A stretch of DNA of 64,000 nt from Brachybacterium sp. EE-P12. Lineage in GTDB: Bacteria; Actinomycetota; Actinomycetes; Actinomycetales; Dermabacteraceae. The stretch covers positions 62,001-126,000 of the forward strand of contig NZ_QXCP01000009.1 of NCBI RefSeq assembly GCF_003711805.1, written 5' to 3'. The translations under genes and the position numbers were made by a program. A model generated the notes under the pieces. The model saw nothing but the letters and a program-made list of their open reading frames with translations, was not told where the DNA came from and searched no databases. This document shows, one piece after another, positions 34,884 to 42,660 of this stretch; positions within the stretch are counted from its first letter, which is position 1; each line of letters begins with the position of its first letter.

Positions 34884-36043
34884 CAGCCGTTCCCGACCCG
34901 TTCAGCGAGCTCCTCGAAGGTGCTGTGCTTCTTCGTGCCGAGGAGCTTATAAGCATCGCGGTAGCTGGTCCCGCCCTCGCGAGCACTCGCGACCACGGCG
35001 CGGGTGAACTGCCTGCTGAGGCGTTGCGACTGGACGTTGTAGAAGTTCCCGCCGCCGGAACGGTTCTCCTTCGCCTCGGTGAAGAGCGCTAGGACGCGCT
35101 CCTCCTGCTGTGCGTACAGCTCCCGGTAGCCGTCCCATGGGACCAGTTCGGCGTCGGCGAGCCGCCGCAGGACCACGAGCGTGCTGACGGTGAAACGACG
35201 CGCCAGGGCGTCGAGCCCCTCGTCGGAGAGGTCACCTCGGAACTCGGAACGCACGCTCTCGAGCGGCATCAGCGCCTCGGCGGCGACGGCATTGCACCAC
35301 CGTTCCTCAGGATGACCACCATCCTCGCCGGGCAGGACGTCGGAGAGCGCGCTGCCGCCGAGCCAGACGTGCGCGAACTCGTGCAGGAGCGTGAAGATCT
35401 GTGCGGACTTGCTGTCCGCCCCGTTGACGAACACCACCGGGGCCAGGTCGTCTGCCAGGGTGAAGCCGCGGAACTCCTCAGGACGCAGCGCACGGTGAGT
35501 GTTGGACCCCACCACACCGTTGACCATCACGAGCGTCCCGCTCGCCTCGATGCGGTCGGACAGCAGGCGGAACGCCGCCCTCCAGCTCGGGGCCGGAGGC
35601 TCGGTCCTCGGGTCGACGCCGAGAACCTCCCGCATCCTCTGCGCGATGGCGGCCGGGTCGTCCCCGGTCGTCGCCGTGCCGACGTATGCGACGGGTTCCA
35701 TCCCGTTCTCCAGGGCGTGGTCACGGAACCAGCCCTGTCGCGTCTGGCACTGGTAGATCGTATCGAGGAGGTCCGCGGATGGCCGGGTGATCCCTGTGCC
35801 GCGCAGGGTGCGCATGTCGGGCACCGGGAGCGGCTCCTCCGGCGGAGCGGAGAGGAAGAGCTGCCCGAACGGCGCATGAGTGGCCTTCGCGAAATGCTCC
35901 AGCTGCTTCACCGTCGGCCGGCGAGTCCCGGCACGCCACTCGGTGAGCTGAGGGAACCTCCGCTCCGCAGTCTCCTCGTCCCAGCCGGCGCGTTCGACCG
36001 CCCACTCGAGGATCGTCGGAGCGACATCCACATGGACCGTCAC
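34883..36043 (-). CDS. ImmA/IrrE-family metallopeptidase with N-terminal HTH
   Basis: A 386-residue protein. Residues 8-60 resemble an Xre-like helix-turn-helix (LEWAVERAGWDEETAERRF, PTVKQLEHFAKATHAPFGQLF). The central peptidase domain has the zinc motif HEFAH (221-225) in IFTLLHEFAHVWLGG, with a downstream NAVAAEALMP providing the third ligand Glu region. Such proteins pair with DUF4411 toxins and act as antitoxins. The start is GTG 36043 with GGGAGG upstream; the frame is open to 36166 but without a ribosome site there. Confidence 0.88.
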   Translation of the reverse strand: MTVHVDVAPTILEWAVERAGWDEETAERRFPQLTEWRAGTRRPTVKQLEHFAKATHAPFGQLFLSAPPEEPLPVPDMRTLRGTGITRPSADLLDTIYQCQTRQGWFRDHALENGMEPVAYVGTATTGDDPAAIAQRMREVLGVDPRTEPPAPSWRAAFRLLSDRIEASGTLVMVNGVVGSNTHRALRPEEFRGFTLADDLAPVVFVNGADSKSAQIFTLLHEFAHVWLGGSALSDVLPGEDGGHPEERWCNAVAAEALMPLESVRSEFRGDLSDEGLDALARRFTVSTLVVLRRLADAELVPWDGYRELYAQQEERVLALFTEAKENRSGGGNFYNVQSQRLSRQFTRAVVASAREGGTSYRDAYKLLGTKKHSTFEELAERVGNG

Positions 36044-36172
36044 GGCGCGACCTCCCGTCCTGGTCTCTCTCGACGCTGTGCCCGTGATGCCATGGTAGAG
36101 GGGCGCACCGTCCACGGACGGACCCCTGTGGACGATGCCGTCACCGGAGGGACCGGGGCCTGCCACGCGCTG

Positions 36173-36490
36173 TCAGGCCGAGGCGACCCGCAGCTCCTCC
36201 GCGTACCGGGGCGCGAGCGACTCCATCTGGTGCATGACGTTCACGATCGCCTCGCTCTGCTGGTCCGGCGGGTACTTGTACTTGCGCAGGAGGCGTTTGA
36301 TGGAGGAGCGGAGCTTGGCCTTGACGTCGTCGCGCACGGTCCAGTCGGTGCGGATGTCGCGGCGCATGGTGGCCACGAGCTCCCGGGCGATCTGGGCGAG
36401 GGTGTCGTCCCCCATCACATCCACGGCCGAGGGGTTCTGGGAGACGACGTCGTAGAACGCGAGCTCGTCCGTGGCCAGCGGCGGAGTGAG
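36173..36490 (-). pseudogene. Remnant of a type I restriction endonuclease HsdR subunit (C terminus)
   Basis: About 105 codons read LATDELAFYDVVSQNPSAVD and then TDWTVRDDVKAKLRSSIKRL, LRKYKYPPDQQSEAIVNVMH. This is the C-terminal helical region (DUF3387) that ends HsdR proteins. All nuclease and helicase domains are missing, and no hsdM or hsdS is present. The segment is joined out of frame to unrelated sequence near 36490. It is a fossil of a restriction system. Confidence 0.75.
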
Positions 36491-36660
36491 GCGCCGCGGG
36501 GTTGTTGCCCTTGCCCGTCGCCTCCAGCCACGCGGCGATCTGTCGCGCGTCGAAGAGCAGCTCGTCCTGCGACAGCGAGGGCGGGAAAGGGTGCGGGGTG
36601 TCGGCCGAGCGCGTGCGCCACATGCTCGGACACCTTCCGGCCCAGCGAAGTAGCAGACAT
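36491..36660 (-). pseudogene. Unrecognised coding remnant
   Basis: The minus strand reads MSATSLGRKVSEHVAHALGR from 36660, then in another frame PFPPSLSQDELLFDARQIAA followed by WLEATGKGNN, up to the HsdR remnant. It needs at least two frame changes. I do not recognise the family. Its possible start codon overlaps the ATG of the divergent lipoprotein gene (CATG at 36658-36661). Confidence 0.35.
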
Positions 36661-37243
36661 GCGCACCACCTCCCTGCCGTCCCCGACCGCGATCCGCCGT
36701 TGGTCCCCTTGGCGTTCGGCCGGCGGGCTGACGAGCGCCCTCGCCGCGCTCGCTCTGCTCGGCGCGTGCGGCGTCGTGCCCGAGGCCTCGACCGACGAGC
36801 AGGCCGCGACGTCCGAGGTCGCAGCCGAGGCTTCGGACGCAGGGCCGGACGACGCCGGCTCCGGCACATCCGAGCCCACCGGATCGGCAGCGGCATCGCC
36901 CGAGAGCACCGAAGGCCCTTCCGAGTCGGAGCCGACCCCCGAGCCCGAGCCGGAGCCCGTCGAGCCGCAGTCCTTCTCCGGCACCGGCTCCGAGGTGGTG
37001 ATCCTCGACCCGCTCGGCGAGGACGTGTTCTATGCGCACGTCACCCACGACGGCTCGAGCAACGTCGCCCTGTGGTCCGTGGACGACAACGGCCCGGCGC
37101 CTGGACCATCGCGACCAGCTGAGCCCGGACACCGCGAACCGGCCCGCCGCCGCCCGCGCACCCTCACCACCCCGCTCGCCGTCGGCCCCGGCATGACCGA
37201 GCCCCGTCGGAAGGACCTTCCATGCGCTTCACCCAGGACATGA
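36659..37243 (+). CDS. Truncated secreted lipoprotein
   Basis: As read it is a 194-residue protein: signal peptide with lipobox LLGAC (C37), an acidic Ser/Glu/Pro-rich spacer to about residue 105, then FSGTGSEVVILDPLGEDVFY and AHVTHDGSSNVALWSVDDNG. The latter matches an actinobacterial surface beta-domain that normally runs 60 more residues and ends xWTIxV. Here the frame changes right after DDNG; another frame reads PGAWTIATS and stops at 37122. An internal deletion with frameshift is likely, leaving a junk C terminus that runs into the next gene. Confidence 0.55.
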   Translation: MRTTSLPSPTAIRRWSPWRSAGGLTSALAALALLGACGVVPEASTDEQAATSEVAAEASDAGPDDAGSGTSEPTGSAAASPESTEGPSESEPTPEPEPEPVEPQSFSGTGSEVVILDPLGEDVFYAHVTHDGSSNVALWSVDDNGPAPGPSRPAEPGHREPARRRPRTLTTPLAVGPGMTEPRRKDLPCASPRT

Positions 37244-37515
37244 CCTCCGCCTTCGGCGACTGGCTCGAGTGCGACCGCATCCGGCATGCGCTCATCGAGG
37301 AGCGCCCCGACATCGCGTCCCGGACGACGCTGCATCCTCATCGCCCGCTGCTGCGCATCCACCGTCCCGAAGGCGATGTCGTGGTCGCGAGGGCGGCGGC
37401 CGACGGCTGCGCAGCATGGATCGTCGGCGTCGCCTCACCCGAGCCGATCCTCCACGACGCGAGCTCCGCCGACTCGGCGACCGCCCTCGTGTTGACGCTC
37501 CTGGGCCGCCCCTGA
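37222..37515 (+). CDS. Small conserved protein of unknown function, paralogue of the gene at 31561
   Basis: A 97-residue soluble protein. It shares MxFTxDxxxAFGDWLExxxI at the start, HPHRPLLRIHRP in the middle and AWIVGVASPEPILHDASSA near the end with the 31561 product; the C terminus is shorter. The start follows GGAAGGACCTTCC, a palindrome that includes the ribosome site, almost the same as before its paralogue. No known fold can be assigned. It overlaps the junk 3' end of the truncated lipoprotein frame. Confidence 0.7.
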   Translation: MRFTQDMTSAFGDWLECDRIRHALIEERPDIASRTTLHPHRPLLRIHRPEGDVVVARAAADGCAAWIVGVASPEPILHDASSADSATALVLTLLGRP

Positions 37516-37526
37516 CCGCAGCGGCG

Positions 37527-38477
37527 TCAGCCCCGCAGCCCCGCGGCGACCTCCTCGAGCGCGGCGGCGCTCGAGCGCAGCTTCTCGAGCTCCGCCTCGT
37601 CGAAGGGGGTCTCGCGGATCGGGTGAACGCCCGAGGCCCTCACGATGCTCGGCACCGACAGCGCCACGCCGTCGATGCCGTGGAAGTCCTGCAGCACCGA
37701 GGACACGTTCAGCACCGCGTTCTCGTCGCCGAGGATGGCCTCGACGATGCGGGCGCTGGAGAGGCCGATCGCGTAGTTCGTCGCGCCCTTGCCCTGGATG
37801 ACCTTGTAGGCGGCCTCACGCACGTCCACCGCGATCCGGTCGAGCTCTTCGAGGGTGAACATCTCCGCGCCGTCCTCGCCGCGCCAGTCGAGGATCGGGA
37901 CGGTGCTGATGCGGGCCTCGGACCACAGCGGGAACTCGGTGTCGCCGTGCTCGCCGACGATCTGGGCATGGACGGAGGTGGGTGCCACGCCGGTCCGTCG
38001 GGCGATCTCCCAGCGCAGGCGGGAGGTGTCCAGCACCGTGCCGGAGGCGAACACCCGTTCGGCCGGCAGGCCGGAGGCCTCGTGCGCGAGCATCGTGAGC
38101 ACGTCGCAGGGGTTCGTGACGATGACGATGATCGCGTTCGGGGCGACCTCGAGCACGTCCCGCACGATGGAGCCGACGATCCGCGCGTTGGTCGCGGCGA
38201 GCTCGATGCGGGTCTGGCCGGGCCTCTGCTTCGCGCCGGCGGTGACGACCACGACGTGGGAGCCCTCGGCGACGCCGATGTCGGAGCCGCCGATGATGTC
38301 GCTGGCGCGGGTGAACAGGGTGCCGTGGGCGAGGTCGAGCACCTCGGCCTCGGTCTTCGCGGCGTCGATGTCGTAGAGGGCCACGTGGCGGGCGGAGCCG
38401 CGGATGAGCGCGGCGTAGGCGACGCTGGAGCCGACCGCGCCGGCCCCGATGACGGTGAGCTTCGAGTTCTCGATCAT
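37527..38477 (-). CDS. ldh: L-lactate dehydrogenase
   Basis: A 316-residue NAD-dependent enzyme interconverting pyruvate and L-lactate. The Rossmann motif is LTVIGAGAVGSSVAYA (8-23). NPCDVLTMLAHEASGLP, DTSRLRWEIA and the catalytic-histidine motif IVGEHGDTEFPLWSEA mark the L-LDH/MDH family, and the Gln in the specificity loop (AKQRPGQTR) favours lactate over malate dehydrogenase. Its ATG overlaps the stop of the pterin dehydratase gene (ATGA). Confidence 0.92.
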   Translation of the reverse strand: MIENSKLTVIGAGAVGSSVAYAALIRGSARHVALYDIDAAKTEAEVLDLAHGTLFTRASDIIGGSDIGVAEGSHVVVVTAGAKQRPGQTRIELAATNARIVGSIVRDVLEVAPNAIIVIVTNPCDVLTMLAHEASGLPAERVFASGTVLDTSRLRWEIARRTGVAPTSVHAQIVGEHGDTEFPLWSEARISTVPILDWRGEDGAEMFTLEELDRIAVDVREAAYKVIQGKGATNYAIGLSSARIVEAILGDENAVLNVSSVLQDFHGIDGVALSVPSIVRASGVHPIRETPFDEAELEKLRSSAAALEEVAAGLRG

Positions 38478-38788
38478 GCGCTGGCCGACTCCACGCCGAG
38501 CTCCTCCGCGTGGGCGCTGACGGTCCCAGCGAGGGCGAGGTCGCGGGAGGTCACCCCGCCCACGTCATGGCTCGAGAGGGTCACGGTGACCTCCGGATAG
38601 GTCAGCAGGATGTCGGGGTGGTGGTTCGCCGCCTCGGCGGAGACGCCGATGCGGTTGACGAACGCGAGCCCGGTCGCGAAGTCGCCCGTGGCGAAGCGTG
38701 CGGTGAGGGTCTCGCCCTCATGGCGCCAGCCGGTGAGCCCGGCGTCGGCGATCTGCTCGGGGGTCAGGGTCTGCTTCGGATCAGCCAT
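38474..38788 (-). CDS. 4a-hydroxytetrahydrobiopterin dehydratase (PCD/DCoH family)
   Basis: A 104-residue protein of the pterin-4a-carbinolamine dehydratase family. The motif region reads FVNRIGVSAEAANHHPDILLTYPEVTVTLSSHDVGGVTSRD, with the two active-site histidines in ANHHPD and the third in SSHD. It recycles oxidised pterin or acts in molybdopterin or folate metabolism. It is co-transcribed with ldh through a 4-bp overlap. CACGAT 6 nt before the ATG (38795-38800, minus) suggests a leaderless transcript. Confidence 0.87.
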   Translation of the reverse strand: MADPKQTLTPEQIADAGLTGWRHEGETLTARFATGDFATGLAFVNRIGVSAEAANHHPDILLTYPEVTVTLSSHDVGGVTSRDLALAGTVSAHAEELGVESASA

Positions 38789-38849
38789 GCCGCCATCGTG
38801 CCCTGTCCTCGGCCCCACGACCAGACCCCCGGCGCGGCACACTGGGGGC

Positions 38850-39290
38850 ATGGACGACCTGCGAGTGGATCCCGGCCCGGGAGCGCCCCACGGCCTGCGC
38901 GTTCCCGCCGCGGAGCTCGACGAGCAGTTCTCCCGCTCCTCCGGGCCGGGCGGTCAGGGGGTGAACACCGCCGACTCCCGCGTGCAGCTGAGCCTGGACC
39001 TGGCCACCACCACCGCCCTGGACGAGATCCAGCGCGCCCGCGTCCTGGCGCGGCTCGCCCCGCGCACCGCGGGCACGGTGCTCACGGTCGCCGCCTCCGA
39101 GCAGCGCTCCCAGCGGCAGAACCGTCGGGCCGCGCGGGAGCGGCTCGCCGCCCTGCTGCGCGAGGCGGTCGCCCCCGAGATCCCGCGCCGGGCGACCCGG
39201 CCGACGGCCGGTTCCCGGCGCCGTCGTCTCGCCGCCAAGCGCCGCCGCGCCGAGCTCAAGCAGACCCGGCGGCCGCCGCGAGGCGAATGA
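38850..39290 (+). CDS. arfB: Alternative ribosome-rescue factor ArfB (YaeJ-like peptidyl-tRNA hydrolase)
   Basis: A 146-residue class-I release-factor-like protein without codon-recognition domains. The catalytic GGQ is at residues 34-36 in SRSSGPGGQGVNTADSRVQL. The C terminus (RRRRLAAKRRRAELKQTRRP) is the basic tail that ArfB inserts in the empty mRNA channel of stalled ribosomes. It hydrolyses peptidyl-tRNA to free them. CACACT ends 6 nt before the ATG, so the mRNA may be leaderless. Divergent from the pterin dehydratase gene. Confidence 0.9.
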   Translation: MDDLRVDPGPGAPHGLRVPAAELDEQFSRSSGPGGQGVNTADSRVQLSLDLATTTALDEIQRARVLARLAPRTAGTVLTVAASEQRSQRQNRRAARERLAALLREAVAPEIPRRATRPTAGSRRRRLAAKRRRAELKQTRRPPRGE

Positions 39291-39327
39291 GCACCGGGCG
39301 GAGCCCTCCGGCACGTACTGTCGGCCC

Positions 39328-39909
39328 ATGATCCGTCAGCTCCTCGCACGTGCCTTCTGGGCCCTGGGCCCGTGGAGGCTCGTCGTCGAGCGCGCCCCGG
39401 ACCGGCCCACGATCTTCGTCGGCGCACCCCACACCTCCAACTGGGACTTCGTGTTCATGCTGGCGATCGCCTGGCGGCTGCGGGTGAAGCTGCGCTGGCT
39501 GGGCAAGCACGACCTGTTCACCGGCTGGAAGGGGCCCGTGATGCGCGCCCTCGGCGGGATCCCGGTGGACCGCCGCGACCCGGCCCGCGTGGTCGAGGAG
39601 GTCATCGCCCTGATACGCACCGGCACCGTGTTCGGCCTGGTGATCACCCCGGACGGCACCCGCGGGCCGCACACCCGCTGGAAGTCCGGATTGCACCGGA
39701 TCGCGCGCGCGACGGGCCTGCCGCTCACCCTCGGGTTCGTGGACCGCACCACGATGACCAGCGGGCTCGGCCCGGTCATGGAGGTCACCGACGACGTGCG
39801 CGCGGACATGGACCGCATCCGCGCCTTCTTCGCCGACAAAGCGGGCTACCACCCGGACAAGCGGGTCGAGCCGAGGCTGCGCGAGGAGGATCTGCCCGCA
39901 GGCGAATAG
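39328..39909 (+). CDS. Lysophospholipid acyltransferase-like protein
   Basis: A 193-residue PlsC-family protein with the catalytic HX4D motif HTSNWD (H35, D40), followed by KHDLFTGWKGPVMRALGGIPVDRR and a TPDGTRGPHTRWKSG motif matching the substrate-binding blocks of glycerolipid acyltransferases. It should acylate a lysophosphatidate or related lipid at the inner membrane face. It is shorter than PlsC (about 240), a compact subgroup. TACTGT 6 nt before the ATG suggests a leaderless message. Confidence 0.83.
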   Translation: MIRQLLARAFWALGPWRLVVERAPDRPTIFVGAPHTSNWDFVFMLAIAWRLRVKLRWLGKHDLFTGWKGPVMRALGGIPVDRRDPARVVEEVIALIRTGTVFGLVITPDGTRGPHTRWKSGLHRIARATGLPLTLGFVDRTTMTSGLGPVMEVTDDVRADMDRIRAFFADKAGYHPDKRVEPRLREEDLPAGE

Positions 39910-40022
39910 CAGCAGGCCGGGTGCGGCGCGACGGGACAGGACGCGTCCGACGGGTTCCCCCGCGCGGATTCCGGGGGCCAGCACCAGTGCCGCCCGCCCC
40001 GTGCCCGCCTAGCCTCGTCCCC

Positions 40023-40265
40023 ATGAACACCTTCTTCGCGACACTCCGCGGCTTCCGCTTCCGCCGCGGTCCCCAGCGCCTGGTCGGCGGCATCGCCGGC
40101 GGCCTCGCCGACCTCACCGGGCTCGACGTGTGGATCATGCGCGCGCTCGTGCTGGTCTCCTTCCTGCTGCCGGTCCTCGGCGTGGGCGCGTACCTCGTGG
40201 CGTGGGCGCTGACCCCGTGGCAGGACGGCACGATCCCGCTCGAGCGGGTCCTCGACCGGCGCTGA
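40023..40265 (+). CDS. PspC-domain membrane protein
   Basis: An 80-residue protein consisting of one PspC domain: RLVGGIAGGLADLTGLDVWIMRALVLVSFLLPVLGVGAYLVAWALTPWQ. It has one or two membrane segments. PspC proteins sense envelope stress or modulate sensor kinases; no pspA or two-component genes are adjacent. TAGCCT 7 nt before the ATG indicates a possible leaderless transcript. Confidence 0.87.
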   Translation: MNTFFATLRGFRFRRGPQRLVGGIAGGLADLTGLDVWIMRALVLVSFLLPVLGVGAYLVAWALTPWQDGTIPLERVLDRR

Positions 40266-40348
40266 GCACGGCCCGGACCGCGGGCCGGCGCGGACTAGGA
40301 TGACGGCGCCCGCGCCGCGCTCGTCGCCCCGCTCCGGAAGGTCCCTCG

Positions 40349-41374
40349 ATGCCTGATCGCCCCCGTCCCCTGCGCCGCCTCGGCTTCCTCACCATCGGCC
40401 TGTTCGATCCCGCCGATCCGGCGCCGGGCCACGAGTCGACGCTGTCGCTGATCGAGCTGGGCGAGGAGCTGGGGTTCGACAGCGCCTGGCTGCGCCACCG
40501 CCACCTGCAGTTCGGGATCTCCTCCCCCGTCGCGGTGATGGCGGCGGCGAGCCAGCGCACCTCCCGCATCGAGCTCGGCACCGCGGTGACGCCCCTGGGC
40601 TGGGAGAACCCGCTGCGCCTCGCGGAGGACCTCGCGACCGTGGACGTGCTCTCCGGCGGCCGCATCAACCCCGGCGTCAGCGTCGGCACCCCGATGCAGT
40701 ACGACACCGTCAAGGACGCCCTGTACCCGCACACCGCCGAGGCCGAGGACTTCTCCAAGGCCCGGGTAGAGCGCCTGGCCCGTCACCTCGCCGGGGAGCG
40801 GGTGCGGGAGCTCGAGGGGAAGCAGGGCGTGGTCGAGGAGTTCTCCGCACGCGTCGAGCCCCACTCCCCCGGACTGCGGGACCGGCTCTGGTACGGGGCG
40901 GGCTCCCTCGACTCCGCGGTCTGGGCCGGGCAGAACGGGCTGCATCTGCTCTCCTCGAGCGTGATCTTCCCCGGCCCGGGCGAGGAGCCGGACTTCGCTG
41001 CGATCCAGGCCGCCCAGATCCGTGCCTTCCGCGCCGCAGGCGGTGCCCGCGCCTCCCAGGGCCTGGTCGTGATCCCCACGGACTCGGCCTCCGCCGCGCA
41101 GGCGGAGCGCTACCGCGCCTACGTCGCCGAGCGCCTCCCCCGCACCCGCACCCCGCAGGGTCCGCGCAGGATGCTGTTCGCCCCGGACATCGTGGGCACG
41201 AGCGAGGAGATCGCCGAGCAGCTGTGGGCGCATGCGGGCTTCCGCGAGGTCGACGAGGTCGCCTTCGCGCTCCCGTTCAGCTTCACCCACGAGGACTACG
41301 TGCAGATCCTCACCGATCTGGCGACGCGGCTGGGCCCGCTGCTGGGCTGGAGCCCAGCTCCTCGGCGAGCATGA
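40349..41374 (+). CDS. LLM-class flavin-dependent oxidoreductase
   Basis: A 341-residue luciferase-like TIM-barrel protein that uses FMN or F420. Typical stretches are STLSLIELGEELGFDSAWLRH, RIELGTAVTPLGWENPLRLAEDLATVDVLSGGRINPGVSVG and VGTSEEIAEQLWAHAGFREVDEV. The substrate is unknown. The start follows GGAAGGTCCCTCG, similar to other palindromic ribosome sites in this window. Its 3' end overlaps the convergent VOC gene by 65 bp. Confidence 0.87.
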   Translation: MPDRPRPLRRLGFLTIGLFDPADPAPGHESTLSLIELGEELGFDSAWLRHRHLQFGISSPVAVMAAASQRTSRIELGTAVTPLGWENPLRLAEDLATVDVLSGGRINPGVSVGTPMQYDTVKDALYPHTAEAEDFSKARVERLARHLAGERVRELEGKQGVVEEFSARVEPHSPGLRDRLWYGAGSLDSAVWAGQNGLHLLSSSVIFPGPGEEPDFAAIQAAQIRAFRAAGGARASQGLVVIPTDSASAAQAERYRAYVAERLPRTRTPQGPRRMLFAPDIVGTSEEIAEQLWAHAGFREVDEVAFALPFSFTHEDYVQILTDLATRLGPLLGWSPAPRRA

Positions 41375-41780
41375 CCAGGATCCCGGAGGGCCCGCGCAGG
41401 TAGGTCAGGCGGTACGCGTCCTCGTAGGTCGCCACGCCCCGCAGCGGATGGCAGCCGTGGCGGGAGGCGGTCTCGAGCGCGGCATCGAGGTCCTCGACCC
41501 GGAAGGCGACACGGTGCATCCCGATCTCGTGCGGGAGCGTCGGGGAGGTCTCGAGCGCCTCGGGGTGGAGCTGCTCGAACAGCTCCAGGCGACCGCTCCC
41601 GTCGGGCGCCCCCAGCATCGCGATCCGGACGTGGTGGCCGTCCAGGCCCACGGCGGTGTCCGCCCACTGGCCCTGCACGGTATCGGTGCCCAGCACGATC
41701 AGGCCCAGATCGGTGAAGAAGGCGATCGCCTCCTCGAGGTCGCGCACGGCGATGCCGACGTTCTCCATGTGGATGCCCAT
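41310..41780 (-). CDS. VOC-family protein (methylmalonyl-CoA epimerase/glyoxalase-like)
   Basis: A 156-residue single-subunit VOC protein: MENVGIAVRDLEEAIAFFTDLGL, then HHVRIAMLGAPDGSGRLELFEQ and HRVAFRVEDLDAAL, with YLRGPSGILVMLAEEL at the end. Metal-ligand-type His/Glu positions are kept. I chose ATG 41780 because TACCGT (41788-41793, minus) ends 7 nt before it; GTG 41789 and ATG 41768 are in-frame options. Overlaps the convergent LLM gene by 65 bp. Confidence 0.82.
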   Translation of the reverse strand: MGIHMENVGIAVRDLEEAIAFFTDLGLIVLGTDTVQGQWADTAVGLDGHHVRIAMLGAPDGSGRLELFEQLHPEALETSPTLPHEIGMHRVAFRVEDLDAALETASRHGCHPLRGVATYEDAYRLTYLRGPSGILVMLAEELGSSPAAGPAASPDR

Positions 41781-41832
41781 GCCGTGCACGGTAGCCCTGT
41801 CACCGCGTCGAGGAGGGGCCGTCCCCCGAGGT

Positions 41833-41875
41833 GCGCAGGATCGGACACATCGGCGTCCACGCCGCGCCCTACCGT
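41833..41875 (+). promoter_or_regulatory. Shared VOC promoter, copy 2 (17-bp box plus -10)
   Basis: GCGCAGGATCGGACACA at 41833-41849 is identical to the box at 29850-29866. TACCGT at 41870-41875 begins 37 bp after the box start, as in the other copy, and a partly shared GCCGCGC block precedes it. It should drive the VOC gene at 41924. Confidence 0.7.
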
Positions 41876-41923
41876 GGGCGCACGACGGGCCGCCGGGCCC
41901 GCCCCGAGCAGGAGGACCGCACG

Positions 41924-42400
41924 ATGACTGCAGTCGGCACGTGTCTCTGGTTCGACGGCCGCATCGAGGAGGCCGCCGAGTTCTACGTCTCCCTCGTCCC
42001 CGATTCCCGCATCCTGAACACCACCCGCTACGAGAAGGGCGGCGGCCCGCCCGACGGACCCGACATGACCGGGCAGCCGCTCACCGTCGACCTGGTCCTC
42101 GGCGGCGTGCCCTACACGCTGCTGAACGGCGGCCCGTACTTCACCCTGTCCGAGGCGGTCTCCATCATGCTCACCGTCGACACGCAGGAGGAGGTCGATC
42201 GTCTGTGGTCGGCGCTGATCACCGACGGCGGCGCGGAGTCGCAGTGCGGCTGGTGCCGTGACCGCTTCGGGCTGTCCTGGCAGGTGATCCCGCGGCGGCT
42301 GGAGGAGCTGCTCGCCGGCCCGCACGCCGAGGCGGTGACGAAGGAGCTGATGACGCAGACCAAGCTCGACATCGCCCGGCTCGAGGCCGCCGCCGGCTGA
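41924..42400 (+). CDS. PhnB-like VOC-family protein (3-demethylubiquinone methyltransferase-like fold)
   Basis: A 158-residue protein of the PhnB/3-dmu-9_3-mt VOC group: CLWFDGRIEEAAEFYVSLVPDSRILN, TVDLVLGGVPYTLLNGGPYFTLSEAVS, EEVDRLWSALITDGG and CGWCRDRFGLSWQVIPRRL. Despite the methyltransferase name of the family, no SAM site is visible. Function is unknown. It has an AGGAGGA ribosome site and shares a promoter box with the two-domain VOC gene at 29989, so the AraC protein at 29101 probably controls both. Confidence 0.85.
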   Translation: MTAVGTCLWFDGRIEEAAEFYVSLVPDSRILNTTRYEKGGGPPDGPDMTGQPLTVDLVLGGVPYTLLNGGPYFTLSEAVSIMLTVDTQEEVDRLWSALITDGGAESQCGWCRDRFGLSWQVIPRRLEELLAGPHAEAVTKELMTQTKLDIARLEAAAG

Positions 42401-42660
42401 GCCCCGCCGGGCCGTGGACCGGGCGGCCCTGACGCCCGCGCAGGTCAGCGCGCTTCCGGGACGTTCCTGGCAATCGTGCGCAGCCGGGTGACACTTTCCT
42501 CACGAAACACGCGGACGACTGGAGGATCCGACACCCTGTTCCTAATGTCGAACGCGGTCGGCGACCAGGACAGCGCTCCTCGCTCGCCGAGCCGGATCTC
42601 CCCCGTGGGCCTGCCGTGCAGCGGCCGGCCCTGTCCCGAGCGTCGACCGAGAGGATCGTG

